A stretch of 64,000 bases of DNA from Flavobacterium sp. SUN046 (lineage in GTDB: Bacteria > Bacteroidota > Bacteroidia > Flavobacteriales > Flavobacteriaceae), in contig NZ_JAPQNT010000002.1 in assembly GCF_028867965.1 (NCBI RefSeq), positions 346,914 to 410,913 on the forward strand. Direction: 5' to 3'. Below the pieces are notes generated by a model, which was given only the letters and a program-made list of their open reading frames with translations, made no database searches and was not told where the DNA came from. The position numbers and the translations under genes are program-made. Below are positions 55,691-64,000 of this stretch, one piece after another (within the stretch, counting starts at the first letter, position 1; each line of letters opens with the position of its first letter).

Positions 55691-56584
55691 ATGAAAAAGG
55701 TTAGTGTTTTAGGAATTGTTTTATTAGTTCTTTTTGCAAGTGGTTTATTTGTATTTGCACTTTCGGGTGATGATAAAAAGAAATCTTTACACGAAGGAAC
55801 ATCTCAATATTTTCCAACTACAGTTGATTTTGCTGGTGAAAAAGCACCTTTGCAAATAGCAGATGTTAAAGAACGCTTTGACAGAGAATTATTGGTAAAT
55901 GCCAATCTTCATTCGTCAACTATTTTAATTATTAAACGTGCTAATCGTGTATTTCCTATCATTGAACCTATTTTAAAACAATATGGAGTACCGGATGATT
56001 TTAAATATTTAGCAGTAATTGAAAGTGCTTTGACTAATGCAGTTTCGGCTTCTGGAGCAAAAGGCGTTTGGCAATTTATGCCCGAAACAGCTAAAGAAAA
56101 AGGAATGGAAGTTAATGACGGAGTTGACGAACGCTATCATTTGCAAAAATCTACCGAAGCAGCTTGTAAATATTTATTGGTTGCCAAGCAAAAATTTGGG
56201 AATTGGACTTTAGCAGCAGCATCTTACAATGGCGGAATGAATGGCGTAAATACCAAAATATCAGAACAACAAGTTTCAGATTATTATGACTTATTGTTAA
56301 CCGATGAAACGTCAAGATATGTATTTAGAATTTTAGCTTTAAAAGAAATCATGCAGCATCCAAATTTATATGGCTTTGATGTTTCCAAACAAGAAATGTA
56401 TGAAAATATTCCAACTAAAACACTTGAAATTGATAGTTCTATAACAGATTTAGCCACTTTTGCAAAAGCACAAGGAATCAATTATAAGATATTAAAAATT
56501 CATAATCCGTGGTTACGAGATAAAAAATTATCGAATCCAACTAAGAAAAAATATTTAATTGAAATTCCTACTGAAGGATATTAG
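55691..56584 (+). CDS. Lytic murein transglycosylase (MltD/SLT type)
   Basis: The protein has 297 residues from ATG 55691 (a GTG at 55685 is an alternative). The N-terminal signal anchor VLGIVLLVLFASGLFVFAL is followed by an SLT domain (about 95-215). This has the catalytic Glu in AVIESALTNAVSASGAKGVWQFMPETAK and AAASYNGGMNGV. A LysM-like end (IPTEGY) is incomplete or absent. It cleaves peptidoglycan glycan strands in the periplasm. Confidence 0.9.
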   Translation: MKKVSVLGIVLLVLFASGLFVFALSGDDKKKSLHEGTSQYFPTTVDFAGEKAPLQIADVKERFDRELLVNANLHSSTILIIKRANRVFPIIEPILKQYGVPDDFKYLAVIESALTNAVSASGAKGVWQFMPETAKEKGMEVNDGVDERYHLQKSTEAACKYLLVAKQKFGNWTLAAASYNGGMNGVNTKISEQQVSDYYDLLLTDETSRYVFRILALKEIMQHPNLYGFDVSKQEMYENIPTKTLEIDSSITDLATFAKAQGINYKILKIHNPWLRDKKLSNPTKKKYLIEIPTEGY

Positions 56585-56634
56585 TAGGCAGATTTTAGAT
56601 TAAATATATTTTGCTTGTTTAAGTAACTCTTATT

Positions 56635-56952
56635 ATGAATTTATTTGCTTTATCATTTTTATTAGTTCTTATTCCAGTTATCTCACAAGTCACTCTAGGT
56701 ACTTATGTTTTATATAATCAAATTAAATTGTCTTTTGGAAAAATAACTATATTTAATACGATTTTATTATTTGTAATGATATTTAGTGGATTAGATACAA
56801 TTAATAAAGACTTAATAAATCAAAATGTAAAATGCGGAATGCCTAGTGCTTCTTTTTTCTTTTTGTGTTTTGTAATATTTCTTCTTTTTCTATTAATACT
56901 TTTTTTTCAATTACTATTTAAAAAGAGAATCCAACGAAATTTAACAAAATAA
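56635..56952 (+). CDS. Small hypothetical membrane protein
   Basis: The 105-residue protein has three hydrophobic helices (about residues 2-28, 38-54 and 74-96). No family is recognised. It is followed by a clear terminator, which supports it being a real transcribed gene. Confidence 0.55.
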   Translation: MNLFALSFLLVLIPVISQVTLGTYVLYNQIKLSFGKITIFNTILLFVMIFSGLDTINKDLINQNVKCGMPSASFFFLCFVIFLLFLLILFFQLLFKKRIQRNLTK

Positions 56953-56953
56953 A

Positions 56954-56987
56954 AAACACTTTCAATTTAAACTGAAAGTGTTTTTTT
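56954..56987 (+). terminator. Terminator after the small membrane protein gene
   Basis: The stem AAACACTTTCA / TGAAAGTGTTT with an 8-nt loop is followed by a T run. Confidence 0.88.
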
Positions 56988-57014
56988 ATTTTAGTAATAC
57001 CTGCAAACTGAAAT

Positions 57015-57530
57015 CTAAATTTTCTTCATCTGCTCTTTCATCATTGCAATTTGGTCTTTCAGCATACCTTGTTTGTCAAGCTTTTTAACTTCTGCAATTA
57101 GTGTTGTTGCTTCCAGTTTTCTTCTTCTAGACATCGCTACACCTGCAAGATTTAGTTTTGCAACGGCTAAGTCCATATCCATATTTAATCCCAATTGAAT
57201 TGCTTTTTTGAAGTATTTTTCTGCCTGAATCAAATTGGTTTGAGACAGCATTAAACCTTGCAGATAGTTGTAATATCCTTGTTGTTTTTGCACTAAAGCC
57301 GTTTCAGGATTAGTGATTTTAGCCAACCATTTTTTAGCGCCCTCAAAGTTTTGTTTGCGCAATTGTAAGAAAGCTAGTAAAATAAATTCATTTCTAAAGT
57401 AAAGAAAAATCGGAATTAGCGTTAATAGAATAAGAAAAATTCCATTTCCAATGTTACTTTCTGTAAATTGCCATACTGCTGTGGCTAAGATTAAACCTGC
57501 AATTACAAGTTTGATATTTCTATGAAACAT
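57015..57530 (-). CDS. Membrane-anchored tetratricopeptide-like protein
   Basis: The 171-residue protein has two N-terminal transmembrane helices (about residues 7-45). A cytoplasmic helical region of about two TPR units (about 55-140) follows, with YYNYLQGLMLSQTNLIQAEKYFKKAIQLG. A late MLKDQIAMMKEQMKKI helix ends the protein. Its role is unknown. It is divergent from rpmH. Confidence 0.7.
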   Translation of the reverse strand: MFHRNIKLVIAGLILATAVWQFTESNIGNGIFLILLTLIPIFLYFRNEFILLAFLQLRKQNFEGAKKWLAKITNPETALVQKQQGYYNYLQGLMLSQTNLIQAEKYFKKAIQLGLNMDMDLAVAKLNLAGVAMSRRRKLEATTLIAEVKKLDKQGMLKDQIAMMKEQMKKI

Positions 57531-57591
57531 AATAAAAAATTTTAGATTGCAAAGGTAATAAAAGGTTTTTAAAATATTTTTAAAAAACTAC

Positions 57592-57621
57592 TTGCAAGTA
57601 ATAAAAACCTTTGTATATTTG
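57592..57621 (+). promoter_or_regulatory. Bacteroidota-type promoter of rpmH
   Basis: TTG at 57592-57594 and TATATTTG at 57614-57621 are 19 bp apart. The following CACTCG matches the two tRNA promoters in this window. Confidence 0.75.
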
Positions 57622-57679
57622 CACTCGGTTTTAAAAACACATCAAAACGATTATTACACGATTTTAAAGATAAAAAGCA

Positions 57680-57841
57680 ATGAGCAAAAGAACGTTTCAA
57701 CCATCGAAAAGAAAAAGAAGAAATAAACACGGATTTATGGACAGAATGGCTTCTGCAAATGGAAGAAAAGTCCTTGCGCGTCGTAGAGCTAAAGGAAGAC
57801 ACAAATTAACTGTTTCATCTGAACCAAGACACAAAAAATAA
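57680..57841 (+). CDS. rpmH: Ribosomal protein L34 (bL34)
   Basis: ATG 57680 to TAA 57841 gives 53 residues. The protein is very basic, starting [19 protein letters not shown] and continuing with the family core [19 protein letters not shown] promoter precedes it and a terminator follows. It is not in an operon with rnpA or yidC here, unlike many bacteria. Confidence 0.97.
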
Positions 57842-57864
57842 TGATTAGTTTCTAGTCAATATCA

Positions 57865-57897
57865 AGCCGTTACTTTTATTAGTAGCGGCTTTTTTTT
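57865..57897 (+). terminator. Terminator of rpmH
   Basis: AGCCGTTACT / AGTAGCGGCT forms a stem with one wobble and a TTTATT loop, followed by seven T. Confidence 0.85.
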
Positions 57898-58005
57898 GAA
57901 TCTGTTTATAAAATTTAATAAGTTTTAGAAGCTATTTTTTTCATTTCAAAGCAAACAGATTATTTTTGAACACATAACAATACAACTAACTACACAATAA
58001 CTACA

Positions 58006-60858
58006 ATGCCAAAAGACAATTCAATAAAATCGGTTTTAATTATAGGTTCAGGTCCAATCGTTATTGGGCAAGCATGCGAATTTGATTACGCAGGTTCACA
58101 ATCAGCGCGTTCTATTCGCGAAGAAGGAATTGAAGTAATTTTAATCAATTCCAATCCAGCAACAATTATGACCGATCCAAGTATGGCAGATCATATTTAT
58201 TTATTGCCATTAACTACCAAATCAATAATTCAAATTCTAAAAGAACACCCACAAATTGATGCTGTTCTTCCCACAATGGGCGGACAAACAGCATTAAATT
58301 TATGTCTTGAAGCCGATGAAAAAGGAATTTGGGAAGATTTTGGTGTAAAAATGATTGGTGTTGATGTAAATGCAATCAATATTACCGAAGATAGAGAACA
58401 ATTTAAACAATTATTACACCGAATTAATGTACCAACTGCACCAGCAGAAACAGCAACATCGTTCTTAAAAGGAAAAGAAATTGCTCAAAAGTTCGGATTT
58501 CCATTGGTAATTCGTCCGTCATTTACACTTGGCGGAACTGGAGCAGCATTTGTACACAGCAAAGAGGAGTTTGACGAAAAACTAACCTACGGATTAGAAA
58601 TGTCACCCATTCATGAAGTGCTTATTGATAAAGCATTAATTGGTTGGAAAGAATACGAATTAGAACTTTTAAGAGATAAAAACGACAATGTTGTAATCAT
58701 TTGTTCTATCGAAAATATGGATCCAATGGGAATTCATACCGGAGATTCAATTACGGTCGCACCAGCAATGACCTTATCAGATACTACTTTTCAGAAAATG
58801 CGTGATATGGCCATTTTGATGATGCGTTCTATCGGAAATTTTGCAGGCGGTTGTAATGTACAATTCGCAGTTTCACCAGACGAAAAAGAAGATATTGTTG
58901 CCATTGAAATCAATCCGAGAGTTTCTCGTTCATCAGCATTAGCATCAAAAGCAACTGGTTATCCAATTGCAAAAGTAGCTTCAAAATTGGCTTTAGGATA
59001 TCATTTAGATGAATTACCAAATCAAATTACCAAACTAACTTCAGCATTATTCGAACCAACTTTAGATTATGTTATCGTAAAAATTCCAAGATGGAACTTC
59101 GATAAATTTGAAGGTGCCGACCGAACTTTAGGACTTCAAATGAAATCAGTTGGCGAAGTTATGGGAATTGGTCGTTCGTTTCAAGAAGCACTTCATAAAG
59201 CAACACAATCGCTTGAAATTAAGCGAAATGGGTTAGGAGCAGACGGAAAAGGATACAAAAACTACGAACAAATCATTGAGAAATTAACGTTTGCAAGTTG
59301 GGATAGAGTTTTTGTTATATATGATGCGATTGCCATGGGAATTCCGCTTTCGAGAATCCACGAAATCACCAAAATTGATATGTGGTTTTTGAAACAGTAT
59401 GAAGAATTATATTCACTAGAAAGAGAAATTTCGACATATAAATTAGAAAATTTACCAAAAGAATTATTATTAGAAGCCAAACAAAAAGGCTATGGCGACC
59501 GTCAAATTGCTCACATGTTGGGTTGTTTGGAAAGTCAGGTTTATAAATTGCGTGATGAAATGAATATCAAGCGCGTTTATAAATTAGTAGATACTTGTGC
59601 TGCCGAATTTAAAGCACAAACGCCTTATTATTACTCAACTTTTGAAGCTGAAATTCAAACAGCAAATGGCGAAAGATACGTTCACAACGAAAGTATAGTT
59701 TCTGATAAAAAGAAAGTTGTTGTTTTGGGTTCGGGTCCAAATAGAATTGGGCAAGGAATTGAATTTGACTATTCTTGCGTTCACGGAGTTTTGGCTGCCA
59801 AAGAATGTGGTTATGAAACGATTATGATTAATTGTAATCCTGAAACAGTTTCTACCGATTTTGATACAGCCGATAAATTGTATTTTGAACCTGTTTTTTG
59901 GGAACATATTTACGACATCATTCGCCACGAAAAACCCGAAGGCGTAATCGTTCAATTAGGCGGACAAACGGCTTTAAAATTAGCAGAAAAATTATCTAAA
60001 TACGGAATCAAAATATTAGGAACTTCGTTTGATGCTTTAGATTTAGCCGAAGATAGAGGTCGTTTTTCAGATTTATTAACCGAACTTAAAATTCCATTTC
60101 CACAATTCGGAATTGCAGAAAATGCAGATCAAGCAAGTGCTTTGGCCGATGTTTTAGATTTTCCTTTATTGGTTCGTCCATCGTATGTATTAGGCGGACA
60201 AGGAATGAAAATTGTAATTAACAAACAAGAATTAGAAGAACATGTAATTGATTTATTGAAAAATATTCCAGGAAATAAATTGCTTTTGGATCATTATTTG
60301 GATGGTGCAATTGAAGCCGAAGCTGATGCCATTTGCGACGGTGAAAATGTGTATATCATTGGAGTTATGGAACATATTGAACCATGCGGAATTCATTCGG
60401 GTGATTCAAATGCTACTTTACCACCATTTAATTTGGGTGAATTTGTGATGCAACAAATAAAAGATCATACTAAAAAAATTGCTTTAGCACTGCGAACAGT
60501 TGGTTTAATCAACATTCAATTTGCTATAAAAGACGATACGGTGTATATCATTGAAGCCAATCCGAGAGCTTCTAGAACGGTTCCTTTTATTGCAAAAGCA
60601 TATGGCGAACCTTATGTGAACTATGCTACCAAAGTAATGCTGGGCGAAAATAAAGTGACCGATTTCACATTTAATCCGCAATTAAAAGGTTATGCTATAA
60701 AACAACCCGTTTTTTCTTTTAGTAAATTTAAAGATGTAAATAAAGCACTTGGTCCCGAAATGAAATCTACAGGTGAAAGTATTTTGTTTATTGATGACTT
60801 AAAAGATGATCAGTTTTATGAATTGTATTCTAGACGAAAAATGTATTTGAGTAAATAA
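58006..60858 (+). CDS. carB: Carbamoyl-phosphate synthase large subunit, short form
   Basis: The 950-residue enzyme makes carbamoyl phosphate for pyrimidines and arginine. The two ATP-grasp halves are visible with their start motifs (VLIIGSGPIVIGQACEFDYAG at residue 9; VVVLGSGPNRIGQGIEFDY near 567) and phosphate loops GGTGAAFV and GGQGMKIV. An oligomerisation domain (about 400-545) lies between. The usual C-terminal allosteric MGS domain of about 120 residues is absent: the chain stops after SILFIDDLKDDQFYELYSRRKMY. carA is not adjacent. Confidence 0.95.
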   Translation: MPKDNSIKSVLIIGSGPIVIGQACEFDYAGSQSARSIREEGIEVILINSNPATIMTDPSMADHIYLLPLTTKSIIQILKEHPQIDAVLPTMGGQTALNLCLEADEKGIWEDFGVKMIGVDVNAINITEDREQFKQLLHRINVPTAPAETATSFLKGKEIAQKFGFPLVIRPSFTLGGTGAAFVHSKEEFDEKLTYGLEMSPIHEVLIDKALIGWKEYELELLRDKNDNVVIICSIENMDPMGIHTGDSITVAPAMTLSDTTFQKMRDMAILMMRSIGNFAGGCNVQFAVSPDEKEDIVAIEINPRVSRSSALASKATGYPIAKVASKLALGYHLDELPNQITKLTSALFEPTLDYVIVKIPRWNFDKFEGADRTLGLQMKSVGEVMGIGRSFQEALHKATQSLEIKRNGLGADGKGYKNYEQIIEKLTFASWDRVFVIYDAIAMGIPLSRIHEITKIDMWFLKQYEELYSLEREISTYKLENLPKELLLEAKQKGYGDRQIAHMLGCLESQVYKLRDEMNIKRVYKLVDTCAAEFKAQTPYYYSTFEAEIQTANGERYVHNESIVSDKKKVVVLGSGPNRIGQGIEFDYSCVHGVLAAKECGYETIMINCNPETVSTDFDTADKLYFEPVFWEHIYDIIRHEKPEGVIVQLGGQTALKLAEKLSKYGIKILGTSFDALDLAEDRGRFSDLLTELKIPFPQFGIAENADQASALADVLDFPLLVRPSYVLGGQGMKIVINKQELEEHVIDLLKNIPGNKLLLDHYLDGAIEAEADAICDGENVYIIGVMEHIEPCGIHSGDSNATLPPFNLGEFVMQQIKDHTKKIALALRTVGLINIQFAIKDDTVYIIEANPRASRTVPFIAKAYGEPYVNYATKVMLGENKVTDFTFNPQLKGYAIKQPVFSFSKFKDVNKALGPEMKSTGESILFIDDLKDDQFYELYSRRKMYLSK

Positions 60859-60864
60859 AAATTT

Positions 60865-60892
60865 AATCCCGAGTAACATCGGGATTTTTTTT
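60865..60892 (+). terminator. Terminator of carB
   Basis: The stem AATCCCGA / TCGGGATT has a 6-nt loop and is followed by a T run. Confidence 0.9.
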
Positions 60893-61035
60893 ACTGCTTT
60901 ATTTTCAATTTTTGTCGACTAAATGCACTGCTGTTGTGGTTTGAAGAGTATTTTCTCCTTTGAACGATTTTCGAATGTTTATAGAATCAATCTTTATAAA
61001 TTTGATATATAATTACTAAAGATTAGTTATTCGCT

Positions 61036-61431
61036 ATGAATGATATTTTTAATCCGATATATAGACAAGATTATTTAGAAGGCTATTCTAATGGTTTGAA
61101 TCCGCAGTTTCAAATGAATGAGACAGTTGATAACCTTGCATTTATCAGTGGATTTAATTCTGGAAGATTCGATTATGAGAGTTGGAATGGAAGTATTTCA
61201 AATGGAATTCCAAAGCGAATTATCACCAAAGAGATTTTGGAAGATTTTCTTCTTTCGGGATTATTAGGATTGAATATAGACACTAATGATTATACAATTT
61301 TTCAATTGAATATACTTTCAAAATGGTACCAAAGCGGCACAGAAAAGTATGAGCCAAACCATAGTTTGTATCTTTTTTCAATTTTAGAAAAGAATTCTAT
61401 TCAAATTAAAAATGAGACTTTTTATTTGTAG
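61036..61431 (+). CDS. Small conserved hypothetical protein
   Basis: The 131-residue cytoplasmic protein has the motif YLEGYSNGLNPQF and FISGFNSGRFDYE in its first half, then a helical part (ITKEILEDFLLSGLLGL). No function is known to me. The following 170-bp gap contains no recognisable element. Confidence 0.6.
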   Translation: MNDIFNPIYRQDYLEGYSNGLNPQFQMNETVDNLAFISGFNSGRFDYESWNGSISNGIPKRIITKEILEDFLLSGLLGLNIDTNDYTIFQLNILSKWYQSGTEKYEPNHSLYLFSILEKNSIQIKNETFYL

Positions 61432-61601
61432 ATAATTATTATATTTTATTAAATATCCAATTTTTAATTAGTTGAAAACTTTTATAATAATTATTTAATT
61501 TTAAATAAGAACTTAGATTTTATCATGTTTTTTTAAAAATTACAAACTTTATTAATTTTGTTTTTAAGCACAGTTCTTTGTTGGCAGATGCCTTATTTAT
61601 T

Positions 61602-61841
61602 TTAGTGATTTCCATATTTTTTTATAAACAATTTATACGTTTTATATAAAATGAATAATGAAAGAGGAATTGTTATAATTAAGGAAAAAACAAGTGCACC
61701 TATTGGCATATATGTATGTTTTTGAATTGGTTCAGTTAATTTCGAATAAGTTGTAATACAAAAATATAAACTAAAAAAAGTAACAAAACTTGCTGTTATT
61801 GTAATAAAAAGAGCTAAAATAAAAGTTGCTAATTTTTCCAT
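61602..61841 (-). CDS. Small two-helix membrane protein, cassette-like cargo of locus C
   Basis: The 79-residue protein has transmembrane helices at about residues 5-30 and 42-66, with a basic end. No family is recognised. It starts 19 bp after the right end of repeat copy F in the same orientation. No further repeat copy is recognisable after its stop, so it is the terminal unit of the array. Confidence 0.55.
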   Translation of the reverse strand: MEKLATFILALFITITASFVTFFSLYFCITTYSKLTEPIQKHTYMPIGALVFSLIITIPLSLFILYKTYKLFIKKYGNH

Positions 61842-61860
61842 AATTATTTTTCAAGGTTTC

Positions 61861-61993
61861 TGTCAACGTTTCGTAGCTTCACAAAGTGGCGAACTTCGTA
61901 ACCGCATATTTTCCACTAAGATACTATTTCTTGCGAAAGAAATGCATCAATTTATCACATTTCTCGCCATTTCTTGAAACCGATGTTAATAGC
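61861..61993 (-). repeat. Structured cassette-type repeat, copy F, full length
   Basis: On the minus strand it runs from AGCTATTAACATCGGTTTC to GAAACGTTGACA at 61861. Its arms GGTTTCAAGAAATGGCGA and TCGCCACTTTGTGAAGC pair imperfectly. The centre ATTTCTTTCGCAAGAAAT is a perfect hairpin with a TCGC loop, followed by GTGGAAAATATGC and GCGGTTACGAAG. It begins 11 bp after the stop of the HEPN-motif gene, same orientation. It is the best copy for building a consensus. Confidence 0.78.
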
Positions 61994-62004
61994 TGTACTT
62001 CTTT

Positions 62005-63714
62005 TTACTCTATATTTTCTATTATAGAAAGTATTGTATTATTCAATTTTATGGATAACTCTTTGATTTTATTTTGATTACTTAAATTATTTAATTTGTA
62101 TTTTTCAAGACTTTGTTCAAATTTTTCACCTTTTCTATGAGCTGCTCCAGTTGAACGAATTGTTTGGATTGCTTGTAAAACATCTATTATTAAAACAACA
62201 TTCTCTGTATTAATTCCAATTTCGTCCAAAGTTACATACAATAGAGAAATAGACCCTTTTATTGTTTTCCCATCGATTTTTTTTAGTGAAATCTTTTCTA
62301 ATAATTTCACATTTATTGAATCACAAAATATTTTTGCTAAAGCCTGAATTTGTTCATCAAATTCTTTCCATTCTTCTGTAAGAGGAATTCGTATTATTTT
62401 TAGAATATGTTTATCGTTTTCAGTTAATTCAATAAATAATTCTTCTTCGTACTTTTCTTTAAATATTGTGTTGATTTTTTCATATGATATTAAAAGGTGT
62501 GCTATTGGAGATTGTTCAACACTTGGAGAAGAAAATTTTGCTTCAAAATCAGTTTCAAATCTGTAATTTGAAATTGTTCCTCTTGGCGGAACATTATATT
62601 GTTTCCAATGTAATTGATCATTTTTTGGCAAACTACCTAAATCACCTAACCATACTTGGACTAAATCCTCTGATGTAATATCCAAATCAATACCCCATAG
62701 GTTTAAGCAAGTAAATCTATGTGAAGAAACTGTATATTTTTTTGGTTCTGAATAATATTTTAATAGTACAGATTTATTGAAGTAAACAGGAGTTAAAAAA
62801 TTTGGTGCTCCTGTATCTTTGAAATAACTACTCAATAACTTTTTATTACAAGAGAATTCAATATTCTGTCCATTCTCATTAACTTCATATATAAATTCAA
62901 TGAAGTCACTTTCTGTTTTCTTAAAACTATCTCTTGAAATTGGATTTTCGTATGGTCTAATAATATCTTTTCCTAAAAGTCTTGAATAACTTTTGAATCC
63001 CTTTACAAAATTTTCATTATAAACTTCAATGCTATATGAGCTATCAGTGTTTTTATATGAAGCATCTTTACTATCAAAAGGCATTTCCTTTTCAAATTTT
63101 CTTCTGTAGTCGTGAAATCTTACAAGACATGATTTTGTTAATGTCAAATAATTTCGTAAATATTTAGTATTTATGTATATAACTTCAAAATCTTCATCTT
63201 TTTTTAAATGTTTTGCGATTATATTTATATCACCATTAATTTCAATAGTATGAAACTCTTGTTTCTCCTCAACCCAAAATGCTTGATGATATAATATAAA
63301 ATGTTGTATTAATTCAAATCTATTTGGAATATAAGAATGAAAATGTCTTTGAATTACAAAAGGTTTTAAAGTTATCCCTTTAATCTTATACTTTATATTC
63401 TCTTCAAAATCCCAATCATTATCTACATTACCATCTATATATGGAATACCAAATTCAGAACCAATTTCCCAATCACCTCTTTCAAATAATACCTTTGTAG
63501 TTTTTTCATTTATAGGTTTGGCAAAACATGAAATAGTTGTTAAATCTTCATTTTTCTTTTGATGATCAATTTTTGCTATTAATGTCCAGTCATTATTGAG
63601 ATAATCCTTTTCAGAAATCCAATCTTCAAACGCTAAATAAGCATAACCTTCTATCGTTTCGTCTTTTTTAGGTTTGACAAAATCTTTAATCACTTTCGGT
63701 ATTCGGTTATCCAT
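62005..63714 (-). CDS. Large HEPN-motif protein, candidate defence RNase, cassette-like cargo of locus C
   Basis: The protein has 569 residues from ATG 63714 (MDNRIPKVIKDF). The frame stays open up to 63783, but that extension runs into repeat copy G and is not used. A conserved middle block reads TPVYFNKSVLLKYY, then FTCLNLWGIDLDI and VWLGDLGSLPKNDQLHWKQ; I know this pattern from a widespread uncharacterised family of similar size. Near residues 519-526 the sequence RSTGAAHR fits the HEPN ribonuclease motif Rx4-6H inside a predicted helix. An abortive-infection role is inferred. It is flanked by repeat copies G and F. Confidence 0.7.
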   Translation of the reverse strand: MDNRIPKVIKDFVKPKKDETIEGYAYLAFEDWISEKDYLNNDWTLIAKIDHQKKNEDLTTISCFAKPINEKTTKVLFERGDWEIGSEFGIPYIDGNVDNDWDFEENIKYKIKGITLKPFVIQRHFHSYIPNRFELIQHFILYHQAFWVEEKQEFHTIEINGDINIIAKHLKKDEDFEVIYINTKYLRNYLTLTKSCLVRFHDYRRKFEKEMPFDSKDASYKNTDSSYSIEVYNENFVKGFKSYSRLLGKDIIRPYENPISRDSFKKTESDFIEFIYEVNENGQNIEFSCNKKLLSSYFKDTGAPNFLTPVYFNKSVLLKYYSEPKKYTVSSHRFTCLNLWGIDLDITSEDLVQVWLGDLGSLPKNDQLHWKQYNVPPRGTISNYRFETDFEAKFSSPSVEQSPIAHLLISYEKINTIFKEKYEEELFIELTENDKHILKIIRIPLTEEWKEFDEQIQALAKIFCDSINVKLLEKISLKKIDGKTIKGSISLLYVTLDEIGINTENVVLIIDVLQAIQTIRSTGAAHRKGEKFEQSLEKYKLNNLSNQNKIKELSIKLNNTILSIIENIE

Positions 63715-63760
63715 TTTTGATTTTGTTTTGTTATAATTATTACGATTTTTCAGAGTATAG

Positions 63761-63890
63761 CTACTAACGTTTTGTGACTTCAAGAAGTGTCGAACTTCGT
63801 AACCGCATATTTTCCACTAAGATAAAATTTCTTGCGAAAGATAAGCGTCAATTTTGCACTTATCTCGCAATAGCGCAAAGCATCTATGTA
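63761..63890 (-). repeat. Structured cassette-type repeat, copy G, abutting the IS110-family element
   Basis: On the minus strand the right part is complete: CTTTCGCAAGAAAT, GTGGAAAATATGC, GCGGTTACGAAGTTCG, CACTTCTTGAAGTC, ending AAAACGTTAGTAGC at 63761. The left part matches copy B (GCTATTGCGAGA, AAGTGCAAAATT, GATGCTTT) instead of copy F and loses similarity at about 63886-63890. Only about 40 bp then separate it from the transposase ATG. It precedes the HEPN gene by about 50 bp. Confidence 0.7.
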
Positions 63891-63925
63891 AAAGCATAAC
63901 TTTGAGTTCTCTAAAAACAACAATT

Positions 63926-64000
63926 ATGCAATTACAAGATGCCTTAACTAATCCAAAGATATTCATTGGTTTAGACATTCACAAAAAAAGTTGGACTGTT
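63926..64000 (+). mobile_element. IS110-family transposase, N-terminal fragment at window edge
   Basis: The frame opens at ATG 63926 and runs off the window after 25 residues. The segment KIFIGLDIHKKSWTV is the start of the IS110-family DEDD transposase: beta strand, first catalytic Asp, then H-K-x-S-W. Nothing more of the element can be seen, so subgroup and ends are open. Its left end must lie between copy G of the repeat and the ATG, unless copy G itself is part of the element. Confidence 0.8.

Noticed and set aside
63715..63783. N-terminal extension of the HEPN-motif protein (MKSQNVSSY...)
   Set aside because: The extension is translated from the right end of repeat copy G and its spacer; the ATG at 63714 gives the usual spacing after a cassette boundary.
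63761..63925. Copy G as the bridge-RNA region of the IS110 element
   Set aside because: Bridge RNAs of IS110-group elements lie upstream of the transposase, so this was considered. But the same sequence occurs in copies A, C, D, E and F after ordinary genes with no transposase nearby, which fits a target site better. It is not excluded without the complete element.

Overview
This window is AT-rich chromosomal DNA of a Flavobacterium-like member of the Flavobacteriaceae (Bacteroidota). The support is consistent across the window: promoters of the Bacteroidota type (TTTG, then TAnnTTTG), a C-terminal type IX secretion sorting domain on a secreted metalloprotease, single-protein LptF/LptG permease and LolA, bacillithiol synthesis (BshB1), menaquinone synthesis (MenI/MenF), DUF3667 and DUF6428 proteins, and a RibB with a degenerate GTP cyclohydrolase II half.

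Layout. 1-5.2 kb: a truncated beta-helix lipoprotein, menI-menF, bshB1, tRNA-His, lpxD. 5.2-6.9 kb: small secreted or membrane proteins separated by a recurring structured repeat (locus A). 7-19 kb: an M28 peptidase, DUF3667 and DUF1801 proteins, a sulfite-exporter / persulfide-dioxygenase-rhodanese sulfur module, a large T9SS-exported M4 protease, an RDD protein, two paralogous secreted OB-fold-like proteins around a zinc alcohol dehydrogenase, and tRNA-Ser. 19-26 kb: a minus-strand envelope and division run (ribB, lptFG, lolA, ftsK, dgkA, tpx). 26.9-28.9 kb: an arsR-type operon without a pump gene. 29-39 kb: katG, an amino-acid permease, a DUF4268 nuclease-like gene next to a MNT/HEPN toxin-antitoxin pair, a trans-sulfuration enzyme with divergent Lrp regulator, and lpd. 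39-41.5 kb: a minus-strand array of one-gene units separated by the same repeat (locus B). 41.6-61 kb: housekeeping genes (pabB flanked by MITE-like palindromes, tilS-dsbD, yifB, rpmH, carB) with small regulators and hydrolases. 61.6-64 kb: a third repeat-separated array (locus C) carrying a HEPN-motif protein and ending against an IS110-family transposase that runs off the window.

The most interesting signal is the dispersed repeat of about 125-135 bp, present as seven recognisable copies plus one remnant in three loci. It lies just after the stop codon of small single ORFs, always in the same orientation as the gene. It has an outer imperfect stem with an asymmetric internal loop next to AAC...GTT ends, plus a central CTTTCGCAAGAAAT hairpin. 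The next ORF begins 5-52 bp after the GTT end. This is the architecture of integron gene cassettes with attC sites, yet no integrase is visible and the arrays are scattered between core genes. Whether this is a CALIN-like cassette system, another recombinase's substrate, or a MITE or 3'-UTR RNA family is not settled by the sequence alone.
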